Shown here piece by piece: positions 1 through 7,229 of a DNA stretch of 23,129 bases (positions are counted from its first letter, which is position 1; every line of letters starts with the position of its first letter). Below the pieces are notes generated by a model, which worked only from the letters and a program-made list of their open reading frames with translations, searched no databases and was not told the origin of the DNA. Source of the stretch: JBBQZO01 sp038207625. GTDB taxonomy: Bacteria > Pseudomonadota > Gammaproteobacteria > Burkholderiales > Burkholderiaceae_D. The translations under genes were made by a program, and so were the position numbers. The DNA lies in assembly GCA_038207625.1 (NCBI GenBank), contig JBBQZO010000055.1, positions 1 through 23,129 on the forward strand. Direction: 5' to 3'.

Positions 1-385
1 CGGACTCTTTGACTTCGGCCGCTTCGGTGGTGCCCTTGCGCTTGGCGGCGCCGAGCTTGACCGGCTTGTCGCCCCAGATTTCTTCGAGACGGTAGTACTG
101 GCGGATGGCCGGCTGCATGATGTGGACGATCATGTCGCCCAAGTCGACCAGTACCCATTCGCCGGTGTCTTCACCTTCCATGCCGATGACGTCGCCGCCG
201 GCTTCCTTGACCTTGTCGCGCACCGAAGCGGCCAGCGCCTTGGTCTGGCGGTTGGAGGTGCCCGACGCGATCGCGATGCGGTCGAACAGGCTGGTCAGGT
301 GGACCGTGTCGAACACGGCGATGTCCTGGCCCTTGACGTCCTCGAGGGCGTCGACGACGAGGGTTTGCAGTTTTTTGATATCCAT
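1..385 (-). CDS. rsfS: Ribosomal silencing factor RsfS (partial, runs off left edge)
   Basis: The first 128 codons of a RsfS/Iojap-family protein (older names YbeB, DUF143) read from an ATG at 385 to the window edge; the C-terminus is missing. The protein begins MDIKKLQTLVVDALEDVKGQ and contains the family signatures FDRIAIASGTSNRQ, EGEDTGEWVLVDLGD and IVHIMQPAIRQYYRLEEIW. RsfS binds ribosomal protein L14 (uL14) on the 50S subunit and blocks joining with 30S, lowering translation in stationary phase or starvation; this role is known from the family. After the conserved domain comes a basic, Lys/Glu-rich tail (KRKGTTEAAEVKES), which betaproteobacterial members often carry. The start overlaps the nadD stop by one base (TAATG), which suggests translational coupling. 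The order nadD-rsfS is widely conserved in this group. Confidence 0.95.
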   Translation of the reverse strand, partial: MDIKKLQTLVVDALEDVKGQDIAVFDTVHLTSLFDRIAIASGTSNRQTKALAASVRDKVKEAGGDVIGMEGEDTGEWVLVDLGDMIVHIMQPAIRQYYRLEEIWGDKPVKLGAAKRKGTTEAAEVKES

Positions 386-1035
386 TAGATTTTGTATAAA
401 TTATGTTGTTGAATATAGTCTAGCACTACCGGTGCAAGAAGCGAGTTTGCCTTATCTCCGCGTTGTAATGCCGCACGGATGTCGGTGGCGGAGATATCCA
501 CCGCAAAGTCTGGTGCCAGATACGTCAGACCATGCGGCGTGTTGCGGATTTGTTCCAGCGTGCCCTGGCGCCGGGATAGTTCAAGGGACACGGCGGCCGG
601 CAAGGCCGCCTCATGCAGTGCAAAACCGGGCCGCGCGGCCACACCGATATGGGCGTAGTCGAACAGCTGTTGCCAGTCGCGCCAGCTGTCGAGCCGCTGC
701 AGTTGGTCCGCGCCCATCAGCAGCACCAGCGCGCAGTCCGGTCCGACCTCGGCGCGAATGGCGCGCAGCGTGTCGATGGTGTAACTGGGCGCGGCGCGTT
801 CAATTTCCTGGCGGTCCAGCGTGATTGGCAGGCCGGCCGCGTCAAACGCCAGCGCCAGCATCGCCACGCGCTGCGCGCTACTGGCGTGCAAACCATTCTT
901 TTGCCACGGACAACCGGCCGGGATCACGCGCAACTGGCACGGCGCCAGCAGAGTTGCAAACACCGCGCCGAGCGCGACATGACCATGGTGGACGGGGTCG
1001 AAACTGCCTCCCAGCAGCGCGACGCAGTGTGTCAC
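385..1035 (-). CDS. nadD: Nicotinate-nucleotide adenylyltransferase
   Basis: A 216-residue protein that transfers AMP from ATP to nicotinate mononucleotide, giving deamido-NAD in NAD biosynthesis (cytoplasm). The nucleotidyltransferase signature GGSFDPVHHGH covers residues 9-19, including the HxGH motif; the C-terminal VDISATDIRAAL matches the ISxTxIR motif of the family. Length is normal. The start codon is GTG at 1035-1033, and it overlaps the hemF stop (GTGA, 4 bp), so translation is probably coupled to hemF. The stop overlaps the ATG of rsfS by one base. This tight packing indicates a single hemF-nadD-rsfS transcript. No internal defects are seen. Confidence 0.96.
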   Translation of the reverse strand: MTHCVALLGGSFDPVHHGHVALGAVFATLLAPCQLRVIPAGCPWQKNGLHASSAQRVAMLALAFDAAGLPITLDRQEIERAAPSYTIDTLRAIRAEVGPDCALVLLMGADQLQRLDSWRDWQQLFDYAHIGVAARPGFALHEAALPAAVSLELSRRQGTLEQIRNTPHGLTYLAPDFAVDISATDIRAALQRGDKANSLLAPVVLDYIQQHNLYKI

Positions 1036-1943
1036 GTTTGCAGCCAGTCGCGATGGACCAAGTAATCCGTATACAGTGCGGCCTCGGCGCTGCCCGCCTC
1101 GGGCTGCCAGTTATAGCGCCATTTGACCACCGGCGGCATCGACATCAGGATCGCCTCGGTGCGTCCGCCCGACTGCAGGCCAAACAGCGTGCCGCGGTCG
1201 AACACCAGGTTGAACTCGACGTAGCGCCCGCGCCGGTAAGCCTGGAAATCGCGTTCGCGCTCGCCGTAGGGCTGGTCCTTGCGGCGCATCAGAATCGGCA
1301 GGTAGGCATTGATGAAGCCATCGCCCACGCTCTTGGTCATCGCAAAACTGTGTGCGAAACCGGGCGCGTTGAAGTCGTCGAAGAAGATCCCGCCCACGCC
1401 GCGCGGCTCGTTGCGGTGTTTCAGGAAAAAATAATCGTCGCACCAGCGTTTGAAGTGCGCGTGCAGACCGGCGCCGAACGGTTCGACCGCGTCGTGGCAG
1501 ACCTGGTGGAAGTGGCGCGCATCGTCGGCAAAGCCGTAGTAGGGCGTCAGGTCCATGCCGCCGCCGAACCACCAGACCGGCTCGGCGTCAGGCGACGTGG
1601 CGGTGAAAAAGCGCACGTTCATGTGCACCGTCGGCGCATAGGGATTGCGCGGATGCAGCACCAGCGACACGCCCATCGCCTCCCAGGCACGGCCGGCCAG
1701 TTCGGGCCGCGCGGCCGCGGCCGACGGCGGCAGGTTGGCGCCCGTCACGTGCGAGAAGTTCACACCGCCCCGTTCGAACACATTGCCTTCCTCGATCACA
1801 CGCGAGATGCCGCCGCCGCCTTCGGGGCGCTGCCAGCTGTCCGTCGCGAACGGTTTGCCGTCCGCTTGCTCGAGCGCGGCCACGATGCGCGCTTGCAGAT
1901 CGAGCAGATAGGCTTTGACGAGTGCAGGGGTCGGGGATGACAT
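1032..1943 (-). CDS. hemF: Oxygen-dependent coproporphyrinogen III oxidase
   Basis: A 303-residue enzyme that oxidatively decarboxylates coproporphyrinogen III to protoporphyrinogen IX using O2, a late step in haem synthesis. The match to HemF is strong along the whole length: DSWQRPEGGGGISRV near the N-terminus, FERGGVNFSHVTG, RAWEAMGVSLVLHPRNPY, VWWFGGGMDLTPYYGF, KRWCDDYFFLKHRNEPRG and YVEFNLVFDRGTLFGLQSG. Length agrees with the E. coli protein (about 299). The ATG at 1943 gives the usual N-terminus; no strong Shine-Dalgarno sequence is visible before it. It overlaps nadD by 4 bp downstream. A TACAAT hexamer at 1984-1979 could be its own -10 box, so it need not depend on purD transcription across the 432-bp gap. 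Confidence 0.97.
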   Translation of the reverse strand: MSSPTPALVKAYLLDLQARIVAALEQADGKPFATDSWQRPEGGGGISRVIEEGNVFERGGVNFSHVTGANLPPSAAAARPELAGRAWEAMGVSLVLHPRNPYAPTVHMNVRFFTATSPDAEPVWWFGGGMDLTPYYGFADDARHFHQVCHDAVEPFGAGLHAHFKRWCDDYFFLKHRNEPRGVGGIFFDDFNAPGFAHSFAMTKSVGDGFINAYLPILMRRKDQPYGERERDFQAYRRGRYVEFNLVFDRGTLFGLQSGGRTEAILMSMPPVVKWRYNWQPEAGSAEAALYTDYLVHRDWLQT

Positions 1944-1978
1944 CGGGAGTCGATTGAGGAATAAAAAAGTGAGGAGCG

Positions 1979-1984
1979 ATTGTA
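1979..1984 (-). promoter_or_regulatory. Candidate -10 box for hemF
   Basis: On the minus strand TACAAT lies 36 bases upstream of the hemF ATG. It matches the sigma-70 -10 consensus at 5 of 6 positions and would give a leader of roughly 28 nt. No good -35 hexamer is present at the usual spacing, so this is a weak call made mainly because hemF starts a tight gene cluster after a long gap. Confidence 0.3.
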
Positions 1985-2057
1985 CACCGTCCAGCGCTTT
2001 TATGATATATGCGTGACGCCGGGCCGCCCAGCCCGGTCGCGCGCGTGGGGCGCCGGT

Positions 2058-2204
2058 CTAAACGGCTTGACGGTCGGTCAGCACGAACACGCGGTGCGCG
2101 TCGTCGGTGAGTGCGAGTCGCCTCAGGCCATCGCCCGACATCGCCATCGGGTGCTCGCGCACTGTCTTTGCAGCGCCGGTGAAGCGCAAGCTGTTGTCCA
2201 GCAT
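2058..2204 (-). CDS. Possible small protein or gene remnant (48 aa)
   Basis: Unrecognised. A short minus-strand frame beginning ATG CTG GAC at 2204 and ending TAG at 2058. The protein reads like real coding sequence of this genome: NSLRFTGAAKTVREHP near the start and RRLALTDDAHRVFVLTDRQ at the end, with a balanced composition unlike the Arg/Ala/Cys-rich shadow frames. The same frame stays open upstream for another 22 codons (including RASSADSRSPTDG) back to a TAA but without any usable start codon. That suggests either a start at 2204 with a poor ribosome site (CGGAG is about 12 bases away) or a remnant that lost its N-terminus. No function is proposed. Confidence 0.35.
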   Translation of the reverse strand: MLDNSLRFTGAAKTVREHPMAMSGDGLRRLALTDDAHRVFVLTDRQAV

Positions 2205-2300
2205 GCCATCGGTGGGGCTCCGGCTGTCCGCAGACGAGGCGCGATTCGCAGAGTCGCCATGTAGAGTTTATTGCAAGAATCTACCCATGCAATCCATCGG

Positions 2301-2350
2301 GCGCCGGTCGCACACACCTCGCCCGAGGGCTGCGTGCGCGCGACCGGCGC
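2301..2350. repeat. Strong inverted repeat downstream of purD
   Basis: GCGCCGGTCGC (2301-2311) is the exact reverse complement of GCGACCGGCGC (2340-2350). The pairing can extend inward to 17 positions with two mismatches (2301-2317 against 2334-2350). A second small inverted repeat, CCTCG (2317-2321) and CGAGG (2324-2328), sits inside the loop. It begins 25 bases past the purD stop. In the purD direction it is not followed by a T run, so it is not a classical intrinsic terminator. An mRNA 3'-end stabiliser, a Rho-linked end or a protein site are all possible. Confidence 0.6.
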
Positions 2351-2375
2351 AGGGGCGCCGCGGCGTGTCAGCGCC

Positions 2376-3644
2376 TTAGTGTTTCAGGCCGCGCCAGCCG
2401 ATGTCGCGCCGGAATTGCGCGCCGTCGAAGCTGATCTGCTCGACCGTGTCGTAGGCTTTTTTCTGCGCCATGCGCACGCTGTCGCCCAGCCCGACCACGC
2501 ACAACACCCGTCCGCCGCTGGTGAGCAGGCGCCCGTCCACCAGCGCCGTGCCGGCGTGGAAGGTGACGCATTCTGGCGTCTCGGCTGGCACGCCGCTGAT
2601 CACGTCGCTGCGCCGCGGGGTGTCGGGGTAGCCGCCGGCGGCCATCACCACGCCCACCGCGGTGCGCCGGTCCCATTCCAGTTCGACGGCGTCGAGCGTG
2701 CCGTTGACGGCGTGTTCCATCACCGCCACCAGGTCGCTTTTCAGGCGCGCCATGATCGGCTGGGTTTCCGGATCGCCCATGCGGCAGTTAAATTCGAGCG
2801 TCTTCGGGTTGCCCTTGTCGTCGATCATCAGGCCGGCGTACAGGAAGCCGGTAAACGTGATGCCGTCCTTGGCCATGCCGGCGATGGTCGGGTTGATGAT
2901 CTCGCGCATCACGCGCGCATGCATTTCGGGGGTGACGATGGGGGCCGGCGAATAGGCGCCCATGCCGCCCGTGTTGGGACCCTGATCGCCGTCCTGCAGA
3001 CGTTTGTGGTCCTGGCTGGTGGCCAGCGGCAGCACGTTCTTGCCATCGCACATGACGATGAACGAGGCTTCCTCACCGGCCAGAAACTCCTCGATGACGA
3101 TGCGCGCGCCGGCGTCGCCGAAGCGGTTATCGGCCAGCATGTCGTCGACCGCCTGGTGCGCTTCGTCCAGCGTCAATGCCACCACCACGCCCTTGCCGGC
3201 GGCCAGGCCGTCGGCCTTGATGACGATCGGCGCGCCTTGCGCCTCGACGTAGTCATGCGCCAGCGCGACGTCGGAAAAAGTCTGGTATTGCGCGGTCGGG
3301 ATGCCGTGACGCTGCATGAAGGACTTGGCGAAATCCTTGGACGACTCGAGCTGGGCAGCTTCCTTGGTGGGGCCGAAGATTTTCAGGCCGCGCGCGCGAA
3401 ACAGGTTGACGATACCGGCCGCCAGCGGCGTCTCGGGGCCCACCACGGTCAGCCCCACGTGCTCCTGGACGACGAACTGGGCCAGTTGCTCGGGGTCGGT
3501 GATGTCGATGTTTTGCAGGCGCGCGTCGCGCGCGGTGCCGCCATTGCCGGGCGCGACGAACACCATCTGGATGCGTTCGGATTGGGCCAGTTTCCAGGCC
3601 AGGGCGTGTTCGCGGCCGCCTGCGCCGACTACCAGAATCTTCAT
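2376..3644 (-). CDS. purD: Phosphoribosylamine--glycine ligase
   Basis: A 422-residue ATP-grasp enzyme that joins phosphoribosylamine and glycine to give GAR, the second step of de novo purine synthesis. It begins MKILVVGAGGREHALAWKL and has the PGNGGTA glycine-rich loop, VVGPETPLAAGIV, the ATP-binding KADGLAAGKGVVVA, GPNTGGMGAYSPAP and the metal-site motif FNCRMGDPETQ. Length is typical for PurD. The ATG at 3644 lies 6 bases after the yebC stop, so the two are almost certainly co-transcribed. A strong hairpin follows the stop codon. No internal disruptions are seen. Confidence 0.97.
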   Translation of the reverse strand: MKILVVGAGGREHALAWKLAQSERIQMVFVAPGNGGTARDARLQNIDITDPEQLAQFVVQEHVGLTVVGPETPLAAGIVNLFRARGLKIFGPTKEAAQLESSKDFAKSFMQRHGIPTAQYQTFSDVALAHDYVEAQGAPIVIKADGLAAGKGVVVALTLDEAHQAVDDMLADNRFGDAGARIVIEEFLAGEEASFIVMCDGKNVLPLATSQDHKRLQDGDQGPNTGGMGAYSPAPIVTPEMHARVMREIINPTIAGMAKDGITFTGFLYAGLMIDDKGNPKTLEFNCRMGDPETQPIMARLKSDLVAVMEHAVNGTLDAVELEWDRRTAVGVVMAAGGYPDTPRRSDVISGVPAETPECVTFHAGTALVDGRLLTSGGRVLCVVGLGDSVRMAQKKAYDTVEQISFDGAQFRRDIGWRGLKH

Positions 3645-3650
3645 ATGTGC

Positions 3651-4376
3651 TTAGTCTTCGATCAGTGCGTTGGTATAGACTTCCTGCACGTCGTCGAGAT
3701 TTTCGAGCGCATCCAGGATTTTTTGCATCTTCAGCGCGTCCTCGCCCGCAAACACGGTCTCGGTGGCGGGCTTCATGATGATTTCGGCCACCTCGGCCTT
3801 GAAGCCGGCTTTCTCCAGTGCGTCCTTGACGTTGGCGAAATCGTAGGGCGAGCACAGCACTTCAAAGCCGCCTTCCTCGTCCGTGATGACGTCCTCGGCG
3901 CCCGCTTCGAGCGCCGCTTCCATCAGCTTGTCTTCGTCGGTGCCGGGCGAGAACAGGAACTGGCCACAGTGCTTGAACATGAAGGCCACCGAGCCTTCGG
4001 CGCCCATGTTGCCGCCGTGCTTGTTGAATGCGTGGCGCACCTCGGCCACCGTGCGCACCCGGTTGTCGGTCATGCAGTCGACGATGATGGCGGCGCCGGC
4101 GATGCCGTAGCCTTCGTAGCGCACTTCCTCGTAGTTGGCGCCTTCCAGGCCGCCGGCGCCGCGCGAGATGGCGCGCTGCACATTGTCCTTGGGCATATTC
4201 GCGTCAGCCGCTTTTTCCACTGCCAGGCGCAGGCGCGGATTGGTGGCGATGTCGGCCCCGCCCATGCGCGCGCCGACGGTGATTTCCTTGATCAGTCGGG
4301 TCCAGATCTTGCCGCGTTTGGCGTCCGTTGCGGCCTTTTTATGCTTGATATTGGCCCATTTACTGTGTCCAGCCAT
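3651..4376 (-). CDS. yebC: YebC/PmpR (TACO1) family protein
   Basis: A 241-residue cytoplasmic protein with the YebC hallmark N-terminus MAGHSKWANIKHKKAATDAK, followed by LRLAVEKAADANMPKDNVQRAISRG, the middle YEGYGIAGAAIIVDCMTDN and NKHGGNMGAEGSVAFMF. Full-length family members are about 240-250 residues. The family was long annotated as transcriptional regulators; more recent work links members (TACO1, YebC) to relieving ribosome stalling at proline stretches. Which role applies here is not visible. A good Shine-Dalgarno sequence (AAGGAAG) precedes the ATG at 4376. It is the first gene of the minus-strand cluster and probably drives purD from the same promoter. Confidence 0.95.
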   Translation of the reverse strand: MAGHSKWANIKHKKAATDAKRGKIWTRLIKEITVGARMGGADIATNPRLRLAVEKAADANMPKDNVQRAISRGAGGLEGANYEEVRYEGYGIAGAAIIVDCMTDNRVRTVAEVRHAFNKHGGNMGAEGSVAFMFKHCGQFLFSPGTDEDKLMEAALEAGAEDVITDEEGGFEVLCSPYDFANVKDALEKAGFKAEVAEIIMKPATETVFAGEDALKMQKILDALENLDDVQEVYTNALIED

Positions 4377-4414
4377 GTCGAATCTTCCTTAGACGGTGTG
4401 CAATTGTGGTCAAC

Positions 4415-4423
4415 ATTTTAGCA
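4415..4423 (-). promoter_or_regulatory. Extended -10 promoter candidate for yebC-purD
   Basis: On the minus strand TGCTAAAAT reads as an extended -10 element (TGN plus TAAAAT, 5 of 6 consensus) 39 bases upstream of the yebC start, giving a leader near 30 nt. There is no recognisable -35 box in the GC-rich sequence upstream, which fits an extended -10 promoter. Confidence 0.45.
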
Positions 4424-4702
4424 TAGGGGCGGGGTGCCAGGTCCGTCGGCGCACCGGCTAAAGCGGCCCCGCCCAGGCGCGGATGGAACAGCCGCCTGCG
4501 CCGTGCTGCGCGCCGCTTGCGCGAAGCTGCGCACCGGCCGGCCGTGGGCCGCACATCGACGGCGATGCGATGGGTGCATCGGCGCATGGCCTGCACCAGC
4601 TGGCAACGCCGCGCGCTCGCCTTGCGCGTCAATGGCCGCGCCCACGCGGGCGCGGCGGGCGCGCCGACCGGGCCGGCCTCAGCCGGCTTTTGCGTTTGCC
4701 TT

Positions 4703-4708
4703 TACAAT
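4703..4708 (+). promoter_or_regulatory. -10 box directly before exporter start (possible leaderless mRNA)
   Basis: TACAAT (5 of 6 consensus) ends only 6 bases before the ATG at 4715, so a transcript would begin at or within a base or two of the start codon. No Shine-Dalgarno sequence is present in the preceding 20 bases. There is no good -35 hexamer, so the call is tentative. Confidence 0.35.
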
Positions 4709-4714
4709 TGATGC

Positions 4715-5635
4715 ATGAGTGAAACGTCAAGCATCGCCAACCCGCCAGCCACGCCACGCGCCGCCCTGATCACCGGCCTGGCCATCGCCGTCGGCGGCGC
4801 CGTGCTGTTTTCCACCAAGGCCATCGTCGCCAAGCTGCTGTACCGCTACCAGATCGACGCGATCACGTTAATTGCGTTCCGGATGATGTTTTCGCTGCCC
4901 GTGTTCGCCGTCATCGCGCTGTGGAAGATGAGGACCGAGGCGCCACTGTCAAACGCCGACCGCGGCCGGCTGGTGTTCATGGGGCTGATCGGCTACTACC
5001 TGTCGAGCCTGCTCGACTTCATGGGCCTGCAGCATATCTCGGTGGGGCTGGAGCGGCTGATTCTGTTTCTCACGCCCACCTTCGTGCTGCTGATGACAGC
5101 GCTGGTGCTCAAGCGCGCGATCCGGCGCGTCGAATGGATTGCGCTGGCGCTGTCCTACTGCGGCATCGTGCTGGTGTTCGTGCACGATTTGCGCGTGGCG
5201 GGCAACCATGCGGTGCTGGGCAGCCTGTTGGTGCTGGGCGCGGCCATGTCCTATGGCCTGTATCTGCTGCTGTCGGGCGAGATGGTGCGCCGCATCGGTT
5301 CGCTGCGGCTGGTGTCGTATGCGATGTGCGTCTCCAGCGCCGCCTGCATCGCCCAGTTTTTCCTGCTGCGCCCGGCCGCGCTGCTGATCCAGCCGATGCC
5401 GGTATACTGGCTGTCGATCGTCAACGCGGTGTTTTGCACCATCTTTCCGGTGTTCATGACGATGACGGCGGTAGCGCGTATCGGCGCGACAACGGCCTCG
5501 CAGGCGGGTATGATCGGCCCCGTCTCGACGCTGTTCTTGGGCGCGCTGGTGCTGAACGAACCGATCACGCTGGTGCAACTGGCCGGCACCGCACTGGTGT
5601 TGTCCGGTATCTATATGCTGTCGAAAAAAACCTAA
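4715..5635 (+). CDS. EamA/DMT-family transporter
   Basis: A 306-residue integral membrane protein with two EamA repeats and about ten hydrophobic segments, typical of drug/metabolite transporter superfamily exporters. After a short hydrophilic N-terminus (MSETSSIANPPATPRA), the first segment contains AVGGAVLFSTKAIVAKLLY; the end of the first repeat has LERLILFLTPTFVLLMTAL, and the last repeat has ASQAGMIGPVSTLFLGALVLNEP, the usual DMT end pattern. Substrate cannot be read from the sequence; relatives export amino acids, metabolites or drugs. The ATG at 4715 is the only reasonable start, as the next Met lies within a membrane span. mgsA follows 27 bp later on the same strand and may be co-transcribed. 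Confidence 0.9.
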   Translation: MSETSSIANPPATPRAALITGLAIAVGGAVLFSTKAIVAKLLYRYQIDAITLIAFRMMFSLPVFAVIALWKMRTEAPLSNADRGRLVFMGLIGYYLSSLLDFMGLQHISVGLERLILFLTPTFVLLMTALVLKRAIRRVEWIALALSYCGIVLVFVHDLRVAGNHAVLGSLLVLGAAMSYGLYLLLSGEMVRRIGSLRLVSYAMCVSSAACIAQFFLLRPAALLIQPMPVYWLSIVNAVFCTIFPVFMTMTAVARIGATTASQAGMIGPVSTLFLGALVLNEPITLVQLAGTALVLSGIYMLSKKT

Positions 5636-5662
5636 ATCTTCAACGCCTCGAACAGGAATCCC

Positions 5663-6046
5663 ATGGCCAAGCCACGCATCGCCCTGATTGCCCACGACAA
5701 GAAAAAAGACGACATGATTGCGCTGGCGTCCGAATACCTTGATTTTCTGCGCGGCTGCACGCTGACAGCCACCGGCACCACGGGCGGGCGGCTGTCCAAG
5801 GAACTGGGCCTGACGGTCGAGCGCAAGCACTCCGGCCCGTTCGGCGGCGACTTGCAGATCGGCGCCGACCTGGTTGAAGGGCGCATCGATTGCGTCATCT
5901 TCCTGCGCGACCCGATGACGCCGCAGCCGCACGAGCCGGACATCAACGCACTGGTGCGCTCGTGCGACGTGCACAACGTCGCCTGCGCCACCAACCTGGC
6001 CTCGGCCCACCTGGTGCTGAACCAGTTGCGCCAGCTGAGAGACTAA
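5663..6046 (+). CDS. mgsA: Methylglyoxal synthase
   Basis: A 127-residue enzyme that converts dihydroxyacetone phosphate into methylglyoxal plus phosphate, a bypass of lower glycolysis under phosphate limitation or sugar-phosphate excess. Residues aligned with the E. coli active site are all present: His11 (ALIAHDKKK), Asp63 in SGPFGGDLQIGA (the catalytic base, E. coli Asp71), Asp83-Pro84, His90 and Asp93 in RDPMTPQPHEPD, with a constant offset of 8. The protein is shorter than the E. coli form (152) at both ends but matches the compact form seen in many bacteria. AGGAA precedes the ATG with good spacing. It sits between the DMT exporter and the quinone reductase, perhaps in one operon. Confidence 0.95.
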   Translation: MAKPRIALIAHDKKKDDMIALASEYLDFLRGCTLTATGTTGGRLSKELGLTVERKHSGPFGGDLQIGADLVEGRIDCVIFLRDPMTPQPHEPDINALVRSCDVHNVACATNLASAHLVLNQLRQLRD

Positions 6047-6101
6047 CCGACTGACACACAGACGGCGCCGTCCACCACGCACTGCAACGAGGAGCAACAG
6101 C

Positions 6102-7076
6102 ATGCCAAAAGCGATACGCATCAGCCGCACCGGCGGCCCCGAAGTGATGGAGTACGTCGACGTCGAAGTCGGCGAGCCGGGGCCGGGCGAGGCGCGCGTG
6201 CGCCACGTCGCCTGCGGCCTGAACTACATCGACGTGTATTTCCGCACCGGCCTGTACCCGCAGCCGTTGCCTGGCGGGTTGGGCATGGAAGGAGCCGGCG
6301 TCGTCGAGGCGGTGGGGCCGGACGTGACGGGTGTGCAGGTAGGCGACCGGGTCGCCTACGCGGGGCGCCCGAACGGCGCCTATTGCGAGGTGCGCAACAT
6401 GCCCGCCGCGCTGCTGCTGCGCCTGCCCGAGGCGATCGGTTTCGACACGGCGGCGGCGATGATGCTGCAAGGGTTGACGGTGCAATACCTGTTCAAGCGC
6501 ACCGTCGCGCTGGCGCCGGGCGACATGGTGCTGTTCCACGCGGCCGCCGGCGGGGTCGGGCTGATCGCCTGCCAGTGGGCGCGCGCGCTGGGCGTCAATC
6601 TGATCGGCACGGTCGGCTCGGACGAGAAGGGCGCGCTGGCGCTGGCGCACGGGGCCAGCCACGTGATCAACTACAACCGCGACAATTTCGTCGAACGGGT
6701 GCGCGAACTCACCAGCGGGCAGGGCGTGCGGGTGGTCTACGATTCGATCGGCCAGGATACCTTCATCGGTTCGCTCGACTGCCTGCAGCCGCTGGGCATG
6801 ATGGTCAGCTTTGGCAGCGCGTCGGGCCCGGTGGCGCCATTTAGTCTGGCCGAACTGGCTTCGCGCGGCTCGCTGTTCATCACGCGCCCGGCGCTGTTCG
6901 CCTACACGGCCAAGCGCGCCGACCTGGAGGCGATGGCGGCCGATTTGTTCGCCGTCGTCACCGAAGGCAAGGTGAAGATCGAGATCAACCAACGTTACCA
7001 GCTGGCCGACGTGGCGCGCGCCCACCGCGAGCTGGAGGCGCGCCTGACCACCGGCTCGTCTATACTGTTGCCATGA
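6102..7076 (+). CDS. NADPH:quinone reductase / zinc-independent alcohol dehydrogenase family
   Basis: A 324-residue member of the medium-chain dehydrogenase superfamily, quinone oxidoreductase (Qor) branch. It starts MPKAIRISRTGGPEVMEYVD; the substrate domain contains ACGLNYIDVYFRTGLYP and GMEGAGVVEAVG, and the Rossmann part has HAAAGGVGLIACQWARALG, the AxxGGVG cofactor loop. Zinc-binding Cys clusters are lacking, as expected for Qor. Relatives reduce quinones with NADPH, usually in one-electron steps; the exact substrate is unknown. A strong Shine-Dalgarno sequence (GAGGAG) precedes the ATG. The stop codon overlaps the start of the small membrane protein at 7073 (ATGA). E. coli Qor (327 aa) is the nearest well-studied relative I can name. 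Confidence 0.92.
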   Translation: MPKAIRISRTGGPEVMEYVDVEVGEPGPGEARVRHVACGLNYIDVYFRTGLYPQPLPGGLGMEGAGVVEAVGPDVTGVQVGDRVAYAGRPNGAYCEVRNMPAALLLRLPEAIGFDTAAAMMLQGLTVQYLFKRTVALAPGDMVLFHAAAGGVGLIACQWARALGVNLIGTVGSDEKGALALAHGASHVINYNRDNFVERVRELTSGQGVRVVYDSIGQDTFIGSLDCLQPLGMMVSFGSASGPVAPFSLAELASRGSLFITRPALFAYTAKRADLEAMAADLFAVVTEGKVKIEINQRYQLADVARAHRELEARLTTGSSILLP

Positions 7077-7219
7077 CCGATACCACAAAACATACGGACG
7101 CCACCGAAGTCGCGCCCGTCGACGACTCGCCCAAGTTCGGGCGCCTGCTGATCCTGCTGGTGTTTGCCGTGCTGCTGATCGTGGCGATCACCTTCAGCGC
7201 CGAAGCTTACTACTCCTGA
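7073..7219 (+). CDS. Small single-span membrane protein (48 aa)
   Basis: A short gene whose ATG overlaps the stop of the quinone reductase gene (ATGA, 4 bp). The product starts MTDTTKHTDATEVAPVDD, is hydrophilic and acidic for about 20 residues, then has one hydrophobic segment FGRLLILLVFAVLLIVAITF and a short tail SAEAYYS. This pattern is that of a small inner-membrane protein with a cytoplasmic or periplasmic N-terminal tail and one helix. Translational coupling to the reductase suggests a joint role, for example a membrane anchor or partner, but that is inference. No family was recognised. The stop is 10 bp from the stop of the opposing DUF4136 gene. Confidence 0.75.
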   Translation: MTDTTKHTDATEVAPVDDSPKFGRLLILLVFAVLLIVAITFSAEAYYS

Positions 7220-7229
7220 GGCGGCGCCG

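Larger units (their letters stand above)
1944..2375. other. 432-bp gap between purD and hemF
   Basis: No convincing full-length gene. It contains, from low to high coordinates: the putative hemF -10 box; a 6-bp stem hairpin (CCGGGC at 2019-2024 with GCCCGG at 2031-2036); a short minus-strand frame of 48 codons (2058-2204) that looks protein-like but lacks a clear ribosome binding site; and a strong hairpin (2301-2350) just after the purD stop. Plus-strand frames through here show no family motifs. Confidence 0.6.
4377..4714. other. Divergent intergenic region yebC / DMT exporter
   Basis: 338 bp between two divergent genes. The yebC-proximal end has the extended -10 candidate; the other end has TACAAT next to the exporter start. 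The roughly 240 bp between (about 4435-4680) are very GC-rich and hold only overlapping shadow frames rich in Arg and Ala. I see no gene, repeat or RNA in it. Confidence 0.6.

Noticed and set aside
2271..4421. 716-codon plus-strand frame across purD and yebC
   Set aside because: It is the antisense shadow of two certain genes; its protein is His/Gln/Val-rich with no motif, as is typical for opposite-strand frames in GC-rich DNA.
4949..6130. 393-codon minus-strand frame opposite the DMT exporter and mgsA
   Set aside because: No motif, His/Arg/Gln-rich; the sense strand encodes recognisable proteins with good ribosome sites.
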